From assembly GCA_965232485.1 (NCBI GenBank), contig OZ246975.1:1860001-1924000 (forward strand): a stretch of DNA of 64,000 bases, given 5' to 3'. Shown here in pieces: positions 26,756 through 35,145 of the stretch. The DNA comes from VXPQ01 sp965232485. GTDB taxonomy: Bacteria; Bacteroidota; Rhodothermia; Rhodothermales; VXPQ01. Made by a program: the position numbers and the translations under genes. Each line of letters opens with the position of its first letter. Position 1 is the stretch's first letter. The notes under the pieces were generated by a model. The model ran no database searches and had not been told where the DNA came from. It saw nothing but the letters and a program-made list of their open reading frames with translations.

Positions 26756-27670
26756 TCACTCTCCCAATAACCCCTGCGCCCGCATCCAGTCCTCGAGGCG
26801 ATCGGCCCAGGTAGAAAGCACCGGATCGTCGGGGGCCAGACCCACGCCGTGCGCGCCGGACCGGTAGATGTGCAACTCGGCAGGCACGCCCGCCGCGCGC
26901 AGCGCAAGGTAATACGCCACGCTGTTGTCCGCAGGGACGGGATCGTCGTCATCCGTATGGAAGAGAAACGCAGGCGGCGTATCGGCGGTTACCTGTTTTT
27001 CGTTCGAAAGGCGCTCCGCCAGATCCGGATCGTACTCTTCCCCCAGCAGATGGAAACGAGACCCCGGGTGCGTGAAGGCATCCGTCATGGTAATGACCGG
27101 ATACGCCAGAATCGAAAAATCCGGTCGGGAGGAATGGCGTTCGAGGGGGTCCGCTGCGTCGGGCGCGCCCGGCGCCACATGCGTGGAGGTCGTGGCCGCA
27201 AGGTGCCCGCCCGCCGAGAAACCCCAGACGCCTATGCGCGACGGATCGACGCCGAGTTCGGGGGCGCGGGTCCGAACGTATCGCATCGCCCGCTGCGCGT
27301 CCATGAGCGGAGCCGGATGGCCGTAGCGCGGCCCCAGGCGGTACTTCAGGACAAACGCCGCGACGCCTCGTTCGTTGAGCCATTCGGCGATTTGCCTGCC
27401 TTCGTGATCCATCGCCAGATGGGCGTACCCGCCGCCGGGGCACACCACCACCGCCGTCCCGTTCGCAGCGGACGCCTCGGGAAGGTAGATCGTGAGCGTA
27501 GGCGTGTCCTCCGCTTCTTCGCCCACGGCCCCGGGCGCTCCATCAGGCCACAACTCGACGATGTCCTGCGCCATGCCGGGATGCACCGCCCATGATCCGG
27601 TCAACAGGACAAGAAACAGCGTGCAGAACACGCGGAGCGCAGAGGAAAGCGGTCGCCGGAAAGCATACAT
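26756..27670 (-). CDS. Secreted alpha/beta hydrolase (esterase/acetylxylan-esterase-like)
   Basis: Start chosen at ATG 27670 because it gives a clean signal peptide (MYAFRRPLSSALRVFCTLFLVLL); the frame is open to 27733. The mature protein has the oxyanion-hole motif CPGGGYAHLA, the nucleophile elbow GFSAGGH, and late Asp (DDDDPVPADNS) and His (SGAHGVGL) positions consistent with a Ser-Asp-His triad. This layout fits the BD-FAE/acetyl-esterase group acting on carbohydrate esters, but the substrate is not certain. Its stop codon directly abuts the ilvD stop codon (convergent genes). Confidence 0.85.
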   Translation of the reverse strand: MYAFRRPLSSALRVFCTLFLVLLTGSWAVHPGMAQDIVELWPDGAPGAVGEEAEDTPTLTIYLPEASAANGTAVVVCPGGGYAHLAMDHEGRQIAEWLNERGVAAFVLKYRLGPRYGHPAPLMDAQRAMRYVRTRAPELGVDPSRIGVWGFSAGGHLAATTSTHVAPGAPDAADPLERHSSRPDFSILAYPVITMTDAFTHPGSRFHLLGEEYDPDLAERLSNEKQVTADTPPAFLFHTDDDDPVPADNSVAYYLALRAAGVPAELHIYRSGAHGVGLAPDDPVLSTWADRLEDWMRAQGLLGE

Positions 27671-27864
27671 TGTCTCAAAAACCGGCAACATGAGGGATTG
27701 GAAATCAGGAACGGGCATGGTTTCTCGAATCAATCGCGTGGAGTGTGTTCATGCGCCAGTATCCTACGGATCCGACCTGGGCGCGCCAACAGAACGCGAG
27801 CGCATTCCGGTCAGAAGAAACGGGAGTCTCTGAACGGTTTTCTGTTCTTGCGGCATCCGGTCTT

Positions 27865-28404
27865 TCATGCGGTCATCTCTTGTTGAGCGTGTATGCGTTT
27901 ACAGGTAACGAAACGAAACCCGTCGCGGCGATCTTCCGCGGCCTGGCGGAACGCGGCGCCGATCAGGTGTTCGTACGGAGGGAAAAAGGTATCTCCCTGA
28001 AAATTCCCTTCCACGACAGTCAGTTCCCAGCGATCCGCGCGCTCCAGAAATTGCCGGTAGAGGGCTGCCCCGCCGCCGATGAAAACGCGGGGCGCTCCCT
28101 GCGCGGCGGCCAGCGCCGTTTCCGGGTCGGGAAACGTTTCGACGTCGGGGTACTCCGCGATGGGTCCCCGCGACGTAACAATCAGCAAACGGCGGTCGGG
28201 CAACGGGCCGCCGAATTCGTCCACCAGCGATTCGAAGGTGCGCCGACCCATGATCATGGGGCAGCCCGTGGTCAATCGCTTGAAGCGCTTCAGGTCCTCG
28301 GGAAGGCGCCAGGGCAGCCGGTTCTCCGCGCCAATGACCCGGTTCGCCTCCGCCACGGCGGCGATGAGCACGATTTCCGGGCGGGCGGGGGGCGTATCGG
28401 TCAT
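27865..28404 (-). CDS. folA: Dihydrofolate reductase
   Basis: Reduces dihydrofolate to tetrahydrofolate with NADPH, regenerating the cofactor used by thymidylate synthase. The 179-residue protein has the family N-terminus IVLIAAVAEANRVIGAENRLPW (the W-L-P-E-D segment carries the catalytic acid), the NADPH-binding MIMGRRTFES motif, and VFIGGGAALYRQFL. thyA lies 18 kb away on the same strand, upstream in the direction of transcription. The two are adjacent in many bacteria, and here a defence island lies between them. Confidence 0.96.
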   Translation of the reverse strand: MTDTPPARPEIVLIAAVAEANRVIGAENRLPWRLPEDLKRFKRLTTGCPMIMGRRTFESLVDEFGGPLPDRRLLIVTSRGPIAEYPDVETFPDPETALAAAQGAPRVFIGGGAALYRQFLERADRWELTVVEGNFQGDTFFPPYEHLIGAAFRQAAEDRRDGFRFVTCKRIHAQQEMTA

Positions 28405-28458
28405 GACGGAAAAATCCGGCGCGGGCTACGCGGGCCTTCTGGAATGGGGCAATGTATT

Positions 28459-28503
28459 GGGGATGCTCTGATCAAGGCCCCTTCGATCAACGCATCCTTA
28501 GGT
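28459..28503. repeat. Short dispersed repeat copy with inverted ends
   Basis: GGATGCTCTGATCAAGG (28461-28477) faces its near-inverse CTTCGATCAACGCATCCTTA about 15 bases later, forming a potential hairpin. Same family as the copies at 3311 and 60932. It lies upstream of folA. Confidence 0.75.
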
Positions 28504-28600
28504 TGATGGCGCTGGGGCCAGGGCGCCGCCGCATCCCGTAATCTCGCAAAAAATCTCCCGAAAATCTTCCACACAACCCGGCTGTCCTCGCAAAAGCGAT

Positions 28601-29467
28601 TCACTCGGTCAGGTCGCGGTGCAGCGTGGCGATCCACCGCTCGGCGGAGATGAACCCGGCGCCCCACGAAGCCCATTCGTCGCCCAGGCCCGCCGCCTGG
28701 AGTTCCTCCAAGCTGTGGCCCTCCTCGATTCCCGCCGCAACCGCGGCCCGGGTTTCCTCGATCATGCGCAGATAGGCTTCGAGGTCGGACGCCGAGGCAA
28801 CCGGACCGTGGCCTGGTATAATTCGGGTTTCGGGGTCGGCCTGCGCCAATGCCGCGCGGCCCGCCGCAACGACCCCGTCCACGGCGCCCCCGCTGTCCAT
28901 ATCGACGAAGGGAAAGCGCTGGTTGAAGAACGTATCTCCCATGTGGATGGCATTGGAGTCGGTGAAGAAAATGAGCGCGTCTCCGTCGGTGTGGGCATGG
29001 GGAATGTGCAATACTTTGACTTCCTCTCCATTGAAATGGATGGAAAGCGCCTCGGCGAAGGTGATCACTGGCCAGGCCGCCGGCGGGGCGGGGGGCGTAA
29101 CCCGGTCGGCGCGGCGCTGTTCGGTCGTCAGCCGGGCGCGGACATTGTGGTGGGCGATAATCGGGGTTTCCGCGCCGAATTCCGCGTTGCCGCCGGTGTG
29201 ATCGCCGTGAAAATGGGTATTGAGAAGAAACTTGAGTTCCCCCTCGCCGAGCTCCTCAAGCAGGGCGCGAATCTGGTCGGCCAGCGGGGCGAATTTGTCA
29301 TCGACCATCAGGAAGCCGTCCGTACCGACGGAAACGCCGATATTGCCGCCCTGACCGCTGATCATGTGGATCGATCCGGCGACATGGGACATTGCAAGGT
29401 CCTGGGCGTCCTGCGCAGAAACAGGCAGGGCTGCAAGCAACAGCGCAAAAAACAGGGATCGGGTCAT
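28601..29467 (-). CDS. Secreted metallo-beta-lactamase-fold hydrolase
   Basis: A 288-residue protein with a signal peptide (SLFFALLLAALPVSAQ). It carries the metal-binding signature HFHGDH (in LLNTHFHGDHTGG), a downstream His in HIPHAHTDGDA, the bridging Asp in IHMGDTFFN, and the final His in IIPGHGPVAS. This is the standard MBL-fold metal site for two zinc ions. The family includes quinoprotein-relay and lactonase-like enzymes, and the substrate cannot be deduced. True antibiotic resistance function should not be assumed. Confidence 0.88.
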   Translation of the reverse strand: MTRSLFFALLLAALPVSAQDAQDLAMSHVAGSIHMISGQGGNIGVSVGTDGFLMVDDKFAPLADQIRALLEELGEGELKFLLNTHFHGDHTGGNAEFGAETPIIAHHNVRARLTTEQRRADRVTPPAPPAAWPVITFAEALSIHFNGEEVKVLHIPHAHTDGDALIFFTDSNAIHMGDTFFNQRFPFVDMDSGGAVDGVVAAGRAALAQADPETRIIPGHGPVASASDLEAYLRMIEETRAAVAAGIEEGHSLEELQAAGLGDEWASWGAGFISAERWIATLHRDLTE

Positions 29468-29698
29468 GGCGGGTTCCGGCGGGGTGGGAAAGGGAAGCGG
29501 ATCCTGGCGGGTATATCAAACCTTTATTACCCGATACGCTCCCTGGGTCCTAAAAAATCCATGTTTTTCATAATAAATTCATGTTTGAGGCGTGCCAATG
29601 CATGCCCTGCAACGCAACGAAGAGACTCCCCGGCGTCCGCAGGAAGGAGGGGCGCCGAGAGGCATCCTTTTGTAGATACGATGAGGGTTTCGGTTCAC
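29468..29698. other. Gap between the MBL hydrolase and the defence island
   Basis: No gene is seen. The sequence upstream of the MBL gene is presumably its promoter region. The island begins immediately after, so this is a candidate left boundary. No direct repeat or integrase gene was found here. Confidence 0.4.
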
Positions 29699-30295
29699 TC
29701 AGGGAATAAGTTCAGGGAGCGTCTCGAACAACCGATGGCAATGAGGACAACGTTTGCGTACGATGGCCGGATTTATGCGTTGAAGAAGGTGTCTGGCGTG
29801 TTGAATTTTCTGGTATTTCCCTTTTTGCGTTTTTTGGGTTGCCCGGTCCAAAGCTCGTGCGATATCGACTTTGTTTTCTTGTTCAAGATTCTGACGGCGA
29901 GGAAGAGCATTTTTCTGAAAACCCTGTCCGTAATATTTGGCGAGCGCATTTGGATCAGCGACAATCCACGCTTCCATGGACTGAACCATGAGGTGAATAC
30001 GGTCATCGTTGGCGTTGTGGAGATTCCATTCGTCTCGCGCCTTCAAATGATCGGTTGGCGTCAACGATACCGGATCTTCCGAATCCACAAGAAGCACGAG
30101 AATGTCGGCGTCCCCATTGCGGAAACCTCTGTATGCTTCGTCGCGACCGCCGCAACAAACAAGCTTCCAACGGCATGCCTGTGCCCGAAACGCATCCTTG
30201 ATTTCGGCCAGAAAAGCATCCATACCTTGGCGCAGCATGGCCTTGGAATTTGCCTTTCCTCCGCCGCCTTCCATGTAAATTGCGATACTGCTCAT
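29699..30295 (-). CDS. DUF4276 family protein (partner of AAA ATPase)
   Basis: About 198 residues from the ATG at 30295, which overlaps the upstream ATPase stop as ATGA, a sign of coupled translation. Visible features fitting DUF4276 are an N-terminal acidic strand (IAIYMEGGGGKANSK), a middle DADILVLLVDSEDPV with conserved acids, and VQSMEAWIVADPNALAKYYG. DUF4276 proteins are thought to have a Toprim-like nuclease fold related to RloB; that relationship is from general knowledge, not computed here. The pair with an AAA ATPase resembles two-gene ATPase-Toprim defence modules. Confidence 0.78.
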   Translation of the reverse strand: MSSIAIYMEGGGGKANSKAMLRQGMDAFLAEIKDAFRAQACRWKLVCCGGRDEAYRGFRNGDADILVLLVDSEDPVSLTPTDHLKARDEWNLHNANDDRIHLMVQSMEAWIVADPNALAKYYGQGFQKNALPRRQNLEQENKVDIARALDRATQKTQKGKYQKIQHARHLLQRINPAIVRKRCPHCHRLFETLPELIP

Positions 30296-31503
30296 GGATT
30301 TGCCCCCAACTCGCCCATCCGCCACAAATCGCCAAGCGCATAATCCTCCAGCCAATGAGCCAATTTGGCTGAGTCCAATCGACGAAGCGTTGTTCCTGGG
30401 CCCATCCGTTCACAGGCGACAACAGTTTCCGGCCTGGCGGTCAAGGTAGAGACAAGGGCGTCGGAATGGGTCGCCACAATGAGTTGCGTGCGTTCGGAAG
30501 CCTCAATCATCAGATCGGCGATAAGGGGTACGGCGTCCGGATGTAAGCCTAATTCCGGTTCGTCGATACAGATCAGCGGGGGCGGCGAAGGCGTCAGCAG
30601 CGCGGCAAGCAACGCCACAAACCGGATTGTGCCGTCCGACAGGCGTGTCGCCGGAACCGGAGAATTGAAATCCGCTTCATGCAGATAGAACTGGATCGTA
30701 CCGCCGGAAACCTTGGTGGACATCCGTTCGAAGCGGGGGAAAAAACGTTTGAGGAGTTTGTTGAACTCAAGCGACACTTGACCATGTTCGATCTTGTTGA
30801 GTATCAGGGCAAGGTTGCTACAATCGGGTAGAAGTCGATCCTCGGGCAGATCTGCCGGTTGCGCTTTGCGTGGCGCCGTGTAGCGCCCGATGGTCCAATC
30901 GCGCAGCATCTGAATTTGTCCGAACTGCCGTCCCAGCCGGGTAATCTCGGGATACTGATCCGGGTCCTTGATCTGAGCCAGAACAGACTGATCCGGAAAC
31001 AGGTCCTGACGTTGGAGGCGTCGCGTTGATTTTCCTTTGTGGCCGCGAGCAGCCTCATTTCTGACATTGATGACGGGGCGTCCTTGGTCAAAATGATAAT
31101 AGAAATAAGGTTTGTCATGTCCGGTTTGAGGCTCCGCTTCTTCAATCGCCTCGTCAAGCACTTCAATTCGTGTGTTGTCCAAAACAAACTCAAGACGATA
31201 GCGAAGCGGCCGTTCGTGCAGGTACCTCATATTGGTGTGGTGACCGCTGGTCTCAATTTCTATTTTTGCCCCCTTGCTTGACGGCTTCCCCTTCCAGAAC
31301 CACTCCGCAGCTCCGCCGCCATCCCGGATTGCAGCGGCGAAATCCGTCGGCGTGGCGCGAAGGAGTTCCAATGCCTCAAGGATATTCGTTTTCCCAGAGC
31401 CGTTCGGTCCGATCAGAACATTCAGATCATCCAGTTCAAAGGGCGGCGTGTCGGGAGGAAACGATAACAAGCCGCTTATTTCAAGGCTACGGATGAATTT
31501 CAT
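30292..31503 (-). CDS. AAA family ATPase (AAA_21/ABC-like), defence-associated
   Basis: About 403 residues from ATG 31503 (MKFIRSLEISGLLSF, the usual SMC/RecF-like start). Walker A is GPNGSGKTN near residue 34; LSDGTIRF is a signature-like motif; Walker B is LICIDEPELGLHPD; the H-loop region is LIVATHSDALVS. This architecture is typical of ABC-like ATPases in OLD, PARIS and AbiL-type defence systems. It is translationally coupled to the DUF4276 gene, so the two probably form one complex. It is divergent from the restriction-modification gene. Confidence 0.87.
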   Translation of the reverse strand: MKFIRSLEISGLLSFPPDTPPFELDDLNVLIGPNGSGKTNILEALELLRATPTDFAAAIRDGGGAAEWFWKGKPSSKGAKIEIETSGHHTNMRYLHERPLRYRLEFVLDNTRIEVLDEAIEEAEPQTGHDKPYFYYHFDQGRPVINVRNEAARGHKGKSTRRLQRQDLFPDQSVLAQIKDPDQYPEITRLGRQFGQIQMLRDWTIGRYTAPRKAQPADLPEDRLLPDCSNLALILNKIEHGQVSLEFNKLLKRFFPRFERMSTKVSGGTIQFYLHEADFNSPVPATRLSDGTIRFVALLAALLTPSPPPLICIDEPELGLHPDAVPLIADLMIEASERTQLIVATHSDALVSTLTARPETVVACERMGPGTTLRRLDSAKLAHWLEDYALGDLWRMGELGANP

Positions 31504-31809
31504 GGGTATATCTCCACAGATCGTGTGCAGGAGCATCTGGGCTTCATCGTTCGACCACTCGCCATTATTTCCGGCAACAACGAGATCGTATGTATCTATA
31601 GTCTGGCCCCCTGGGGAAGGTTTCCCTTTGGAATCTACGATTTTTTACGGTTATCAAGACTGCGCGCAATAGAATCCAACCATGCAACCCTGTCGCCGTC
31701 TACGACGAATGCAAGGGAACACGACTTGCATCGATGGTGTAGCGGCATGGTTTGTATCCATTCTTCACGCCACATAGTTATCGCAGCCGTTTGGCGCCAT
31801 TAGGAGTTG
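31504..31809. other. Divergent intergenic region inside the defence island
   Basis: About 300 bases between the ATPase gene (leftward) and the restriction enzyme gene (rightward); it must hold both promoters. No protein-coding frame with recognisable content was seen. AGGAG at 31802-31806 is a likely ribosome-binding site for the gene starting at 31810. Confidence 0.5.
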
Positions 31810-34800
31810 ATGGCCGGAATCAACAAAAAACTGACCATCGCAGTCGAGACCTATTTGGGGAATCTCGGGCGGGTACACGCATCGGGCGGAGCTACCGGAG
31901 AACGATCCAGTTACCCGGCGCTCGCAGCGCTGCTGAACGCCGTCGGCGCCGCGCTCAAACCAAAGGTGTTCTGCGTGAGCGAGTTGGCCGACCAGGGGGC
32001 CGGGCATCCTGACTTCGGTCTCTACGCGGCGAAGCAGGTACAGAAAGGTCGGCCGCGAAAGGGACAGATTCCGGAACGCGGCGTGGTGGAAGTGAAATCG
32101 CCAGACGAGGACACGCAAATTGGGACTGTTCGCGAGCAGGTAACACGTTACTGGGGTCGCTACCGTCTCGTGCTGGTGACGAACCTGCGCGAATTCGCGC
32201 TCGTCGGTCCGGGTCCTGACGGCGGGGAAACCGCGCTCGAGTCGTTCTGTCTGGCAGACAGCGCGGACGATTTTCACCGGAAACTGGAGAAGCCCCGCGC
32301 CTTCGCCCAAGAAATCGGCGCCGGGCTGGGGGAGTATCTGTCGCGCGCGTTTTCCCATCGCGCCGCAATCGCCGAACCGAAGGACTTGGCCTGGCTGCTT
32401 GCATCCTATGCCCGTGACGGACTTGCGCGAGTCGAGGCAACCGGCGATGCGGAGTCGCTCGAGGCGGTGCGTTCAGCCCTGGAAAAAGCGCTGGGCATCC
32501 GCTTCGAAGGCGACAAAGGCGCTCGTTTCTTCCGTTCGACGCTGGTTCAAACACTGTTCTATGGCGTCTTCTCCGCCTATGTGCTGTGGGCGCGGCAATC
32601 GCCGACCGGCGACTTCGACTGGCGCACCGCGGTCTGGCATCTGCGCGCTCCGGTGCTGCGAGCCTTGTTTCAGCAGATTTCCGATCCCGGCAGGCTGAAA
32701 CCGCTCGGTCTGGTCGAAGTGCTGGACTGGACATCTGCTGCGCTTGATCGGGTGGACCGGCCTGCTTTCTTTGCCCGCTTCAACGAAGGCGAAGCGGTGC
32801 CCTACTTCTACGAGCCGTTCCTCGCGGCCTTCGATCCGGGCTTGCGCAAACAGTTGGGCGTCTGGTACACGCCCGCCGAAGTGGTGCGCTACATGGTCGC
32901 CCGCGTGGACAAGGCACTCAAAGACGATCTTGACATTGCCGACGGACTGGCCGGAGAGAATGTCTACGTGCTCGATCCGTGCTGCGGCACCGGGGCCTAC
33001 CTGGCGGAAGTACTGCGCCGCATTGCCGTAAATCTCGAAGAAAGGGGTTGGGGCGCTCTTGTCGGCGCACGGGTGAAGCAGGCCGCAACCAAACGGGTGT
33101 TCGGTTTCGAGATCATGCCAGCGCCTTTTGTCGTAGCGCATTTGCAGGTAGGTCTGACCATGCGGGAACTGGATGCGTCGCTTGCCGATGACGGAACGGA
33201 GCGCCCCAGCGTTTTTCTGACGAATGCGCTGACAGGCTGGGAGACGCATGCAACCAAACCCATTGCTTTCCCGGAACTGGAGGAGGAACGCGAACAGGCC
33301 GAAAATGTGAAGCAGAAAATCCCCATACTGGTAATCCTGGGAAATCCTCCCTACAACGGTTTTGCGGGTATGGCCGTGGAGGAAGAACGTACGCTATCCG
33401 AGGCTTACCGGATCACCCATCTCGTGCGGCGTCCCGAAGGGCAAGGATTGAACGATCTCTATGTGCGTTTCTTCTGCATGGCGGAGCGCCGCATTCGTAA
33501 AGATCGGGGTGTTGTCTGCTTCATTTCCAACTATTCCTGGCTGGATGGATTATCCTTCACCGGAATGCGCGAGCGTTTTCTGAATGTGTTCGATGCGATT
33601 CGGATCGACTGTTTGAACGGCGACAAGTACAAAACCGGCAAGATCGCGCCGGACGGATCGCCGGACCCGAGCATCTTTTCGACGGAAGGTAATCGGGTTG
33701 GGATTCAGGTGGGCACTGCCATTGCAACGCTGGTGCGAAAGGATGACCACAGGCCAGCGAAGACGGTCGGATTTCGCCATCTTTGGGGACAGGCGAAGCG
33801 AGAGGAATTAACGGCGACGGCAGAAGCGGAACCGGAAAATCTCTACGAAAACGTTGAACCGATTATGCCGCTTGGTTTACCGTTCGTGCAAACAGCGGTG
33901 AGCGAGGACTGGTTCGACTGGCCGGCGCTGCCCGATCTGTTTCCGGTGTCTTTTCCGGGTGTAAAGACCAGCCGCGACGGATTTCTTGTCGATACCGATC
34001 TCGACCGGCTCAAGGCGCGAATCGCTGATTATTTCGATGAGCGTATAGAACATGATGAAATTGCGCGACGCTACCCGGACGTGATGAAGACCGCTACACG
34101 TTTCGATGCTCGCACAGTACGCAATGCACTGCTCGAACGCGGCGGGCCGGTTGATGCTGGATTTGTCCGTTACGCCTACCGACCGTTCGACATTCGATGG
34201 CTTTATTGGGAGGCCGATAGTGGTTTGCTTGATCGTCCGCGTGCCGACTACGAACCAAATGTGTTCGAAGGGAATTTGTGGTTGTCAACTGCACAGCACT
34301 TGCGGAAGGGCGTGGAAGAACCCCAAACGTACAGCACGGGATATATCGCTTCTCTACACCTGATTGAGCGTGGCGCCAACATGTTTCCCGTTTATCTTCG
34401 AGGCGACGATTCCAGAGAGACAGCACATGGAAATCAACACCGCCCCAATTTGTCCGGGGTGGCGCAACGCTATCTTCAACGCCTCGGCGTGGATGTAGAC
34501 GATCTCTTTCACCACGTTCTCGCCACCCTTCACGACCCTGCTTACCGTGAGGCCAATGCCGGAGCGCTCCGAATGGAATGGCCGCGTATCCCGTTACCGG
34601 GCTGGCCGGATGGCAATGCCCCTGACGCGGCGGAAATACTCGCTGCATCGGCGGCGCGAGGCCGCGAACTGGCCCAACTGCTTGATCCCGAAACGCCAGT
34701 GCCGGGTGTTACCCAAGGCAAATTACGCCCGGAGATCGCTGCTCTTGCAGTGCCCGCCACCATAGACGGACACAACATGACCGGAGACGACTTCACCCTG

Positions 34801-35145
34801 ACAGCAGGCTGGGGACATTTTGGACAGGGTAGCACCGTCATGCCCGGACGGGGCCGCGTCGTCGAGCGGCCTTATACGCCAGAGGAACGCACCGCCTTGG
34901 ACAATGCCTTACCCACCCTTGGCGAAACCACATTCGACATCTACCTGAACGACCGCGCTTACTGGCGCAACGTCCCGGCTCCCGTGTGGAATTACAAACT
35001 GGGCGGTTATCAGGTACTCAAAAAATGGCTGTCCTACCGGGAACGGGATGTGCTCGGGCGGGTTTTGTCGCCGGAGGAGGTTGGGTATTTTGCGGAGATG
35101 GTGAGGAGGATTGGGGTGATAATATTGAACAATTTCTATATGTAA
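31810..35145 (+). CDS. Type ISP-like single-chain restriction-modification enzyme
   Basis: About 1111 residues. Start ATG 31810 is preferred over the TTG just before it. The N-terminal nuclease-like part carries a PD-(D/E)xK pattern (HPDFG with D68, then GVVEVK with E94 and K96). The methyltransferase core has motif I LDPCCGTGAY near residue 387 and motif IV NPPY near 511, which are the marks of an adenine-N6 methylase. The C-terminal third (from about 680) fits the target-recognition domain of type ISP enzymes such as LlaBIII. No helicase motifs were seen, so it is shorter than classical type ISP proteins and closer to a type IIG-like layout. Its last 10 bases overlap the end of the convergent Argonaute gene. 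Confidence 0.87.
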   Translation: MAGINKKLTIAVETYLGNLGRVHASGGATGERSSYPALAALLNAVGAALKPKVFCVSELADQGAGHPDFGLYAAKQVQKGRPRKGQIPERGVVEVKSPDEDTQIGTVREQVTRYWGRYRLVLVTNLREFALVGPGPDGGETALESFCLADSADDFHRKLEKPRAFAQEIGAGLGEYLSRAFSHRAAIAEPKDLAWLLASYARDGLARVEATGDAESLEAVRSALEKALGIRFEGDKGARFFRSTLVQTLFYGVFSAYVLWARQSPTGDFDWRTAVWHLRAPVLRALFQQISDPGRLKPLGLVEVLDWTSAALDRVDRPAFFARFNEGEAVPYFYEPFLAAFDPGLRKQLGVWYTPAEVVRYMVARVDKALKDDLDIADGLAGENVYVLDPCCGTGAYLAEVLRRIAVNLEERGWGALVGARVKQAATKRVFGFEIMPAPFVVAHLQVGLTMRELDASLADDGTERPSVFLTNALTGWETHATKPIAFPELEEEREQAENVKQKIPILVILGNPPYNGFAGMAVEEERTLSEAYRITHLVRRPEGQGLNDLYVRFFCMAERRIRKDRGVVCFISNYSWLDGLSFTGMRERFLNVFDAIRIDCLNGDKYKTGKIAPDGSPDPSIFSTEGNRVGIQVGTAIATLVRKDDHRPAKTVGFRHLWGQAKREELTATAEAEPENLYENVEPIMPLGLPFVQTAVSEDWFDWPALPDLFPVSFPGVKTSRDGFLVDTDLDRLKARIADYFDERIEHDEIARRYPDVMKTATRFDARTVRNALLERGGPVDAGFVRYAYRPFDIRWLYWEADSGLLDRPRADYEPNVFEGNLWLSTAQHLRKGVEEPQTYSTGYIASLHLIERGANMFPVYLRGDDSRETAHGNQHRPNLSGVAQRYLQRLGVDVDDLFHHVLATLHDPAYREANAGALRMEWPRIPLPGWPDGNAPDAAEILAASAARGRELAQLLDPETPVPGVTQGKLRPEIAALAVPATIDGHNMTGDDFTLTAGWGHFGQGSTVMPGRGRVVERPYTPEERTALDNALPTLGETTFDIYLNDRAYWRNVPAPVWNYKLGGYQVLKKWLSYRERDVLGRVLSPEEVGYFAEMVRRIGVIILNNFYM

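Noticed and set aside
28601..29467. An antibiotic-resistance beta-lactamase
   Set aside because: The MBL fold alone does not indicate beta-lactamase; the arrangement and length fit general MBL-fold hydrolases better.
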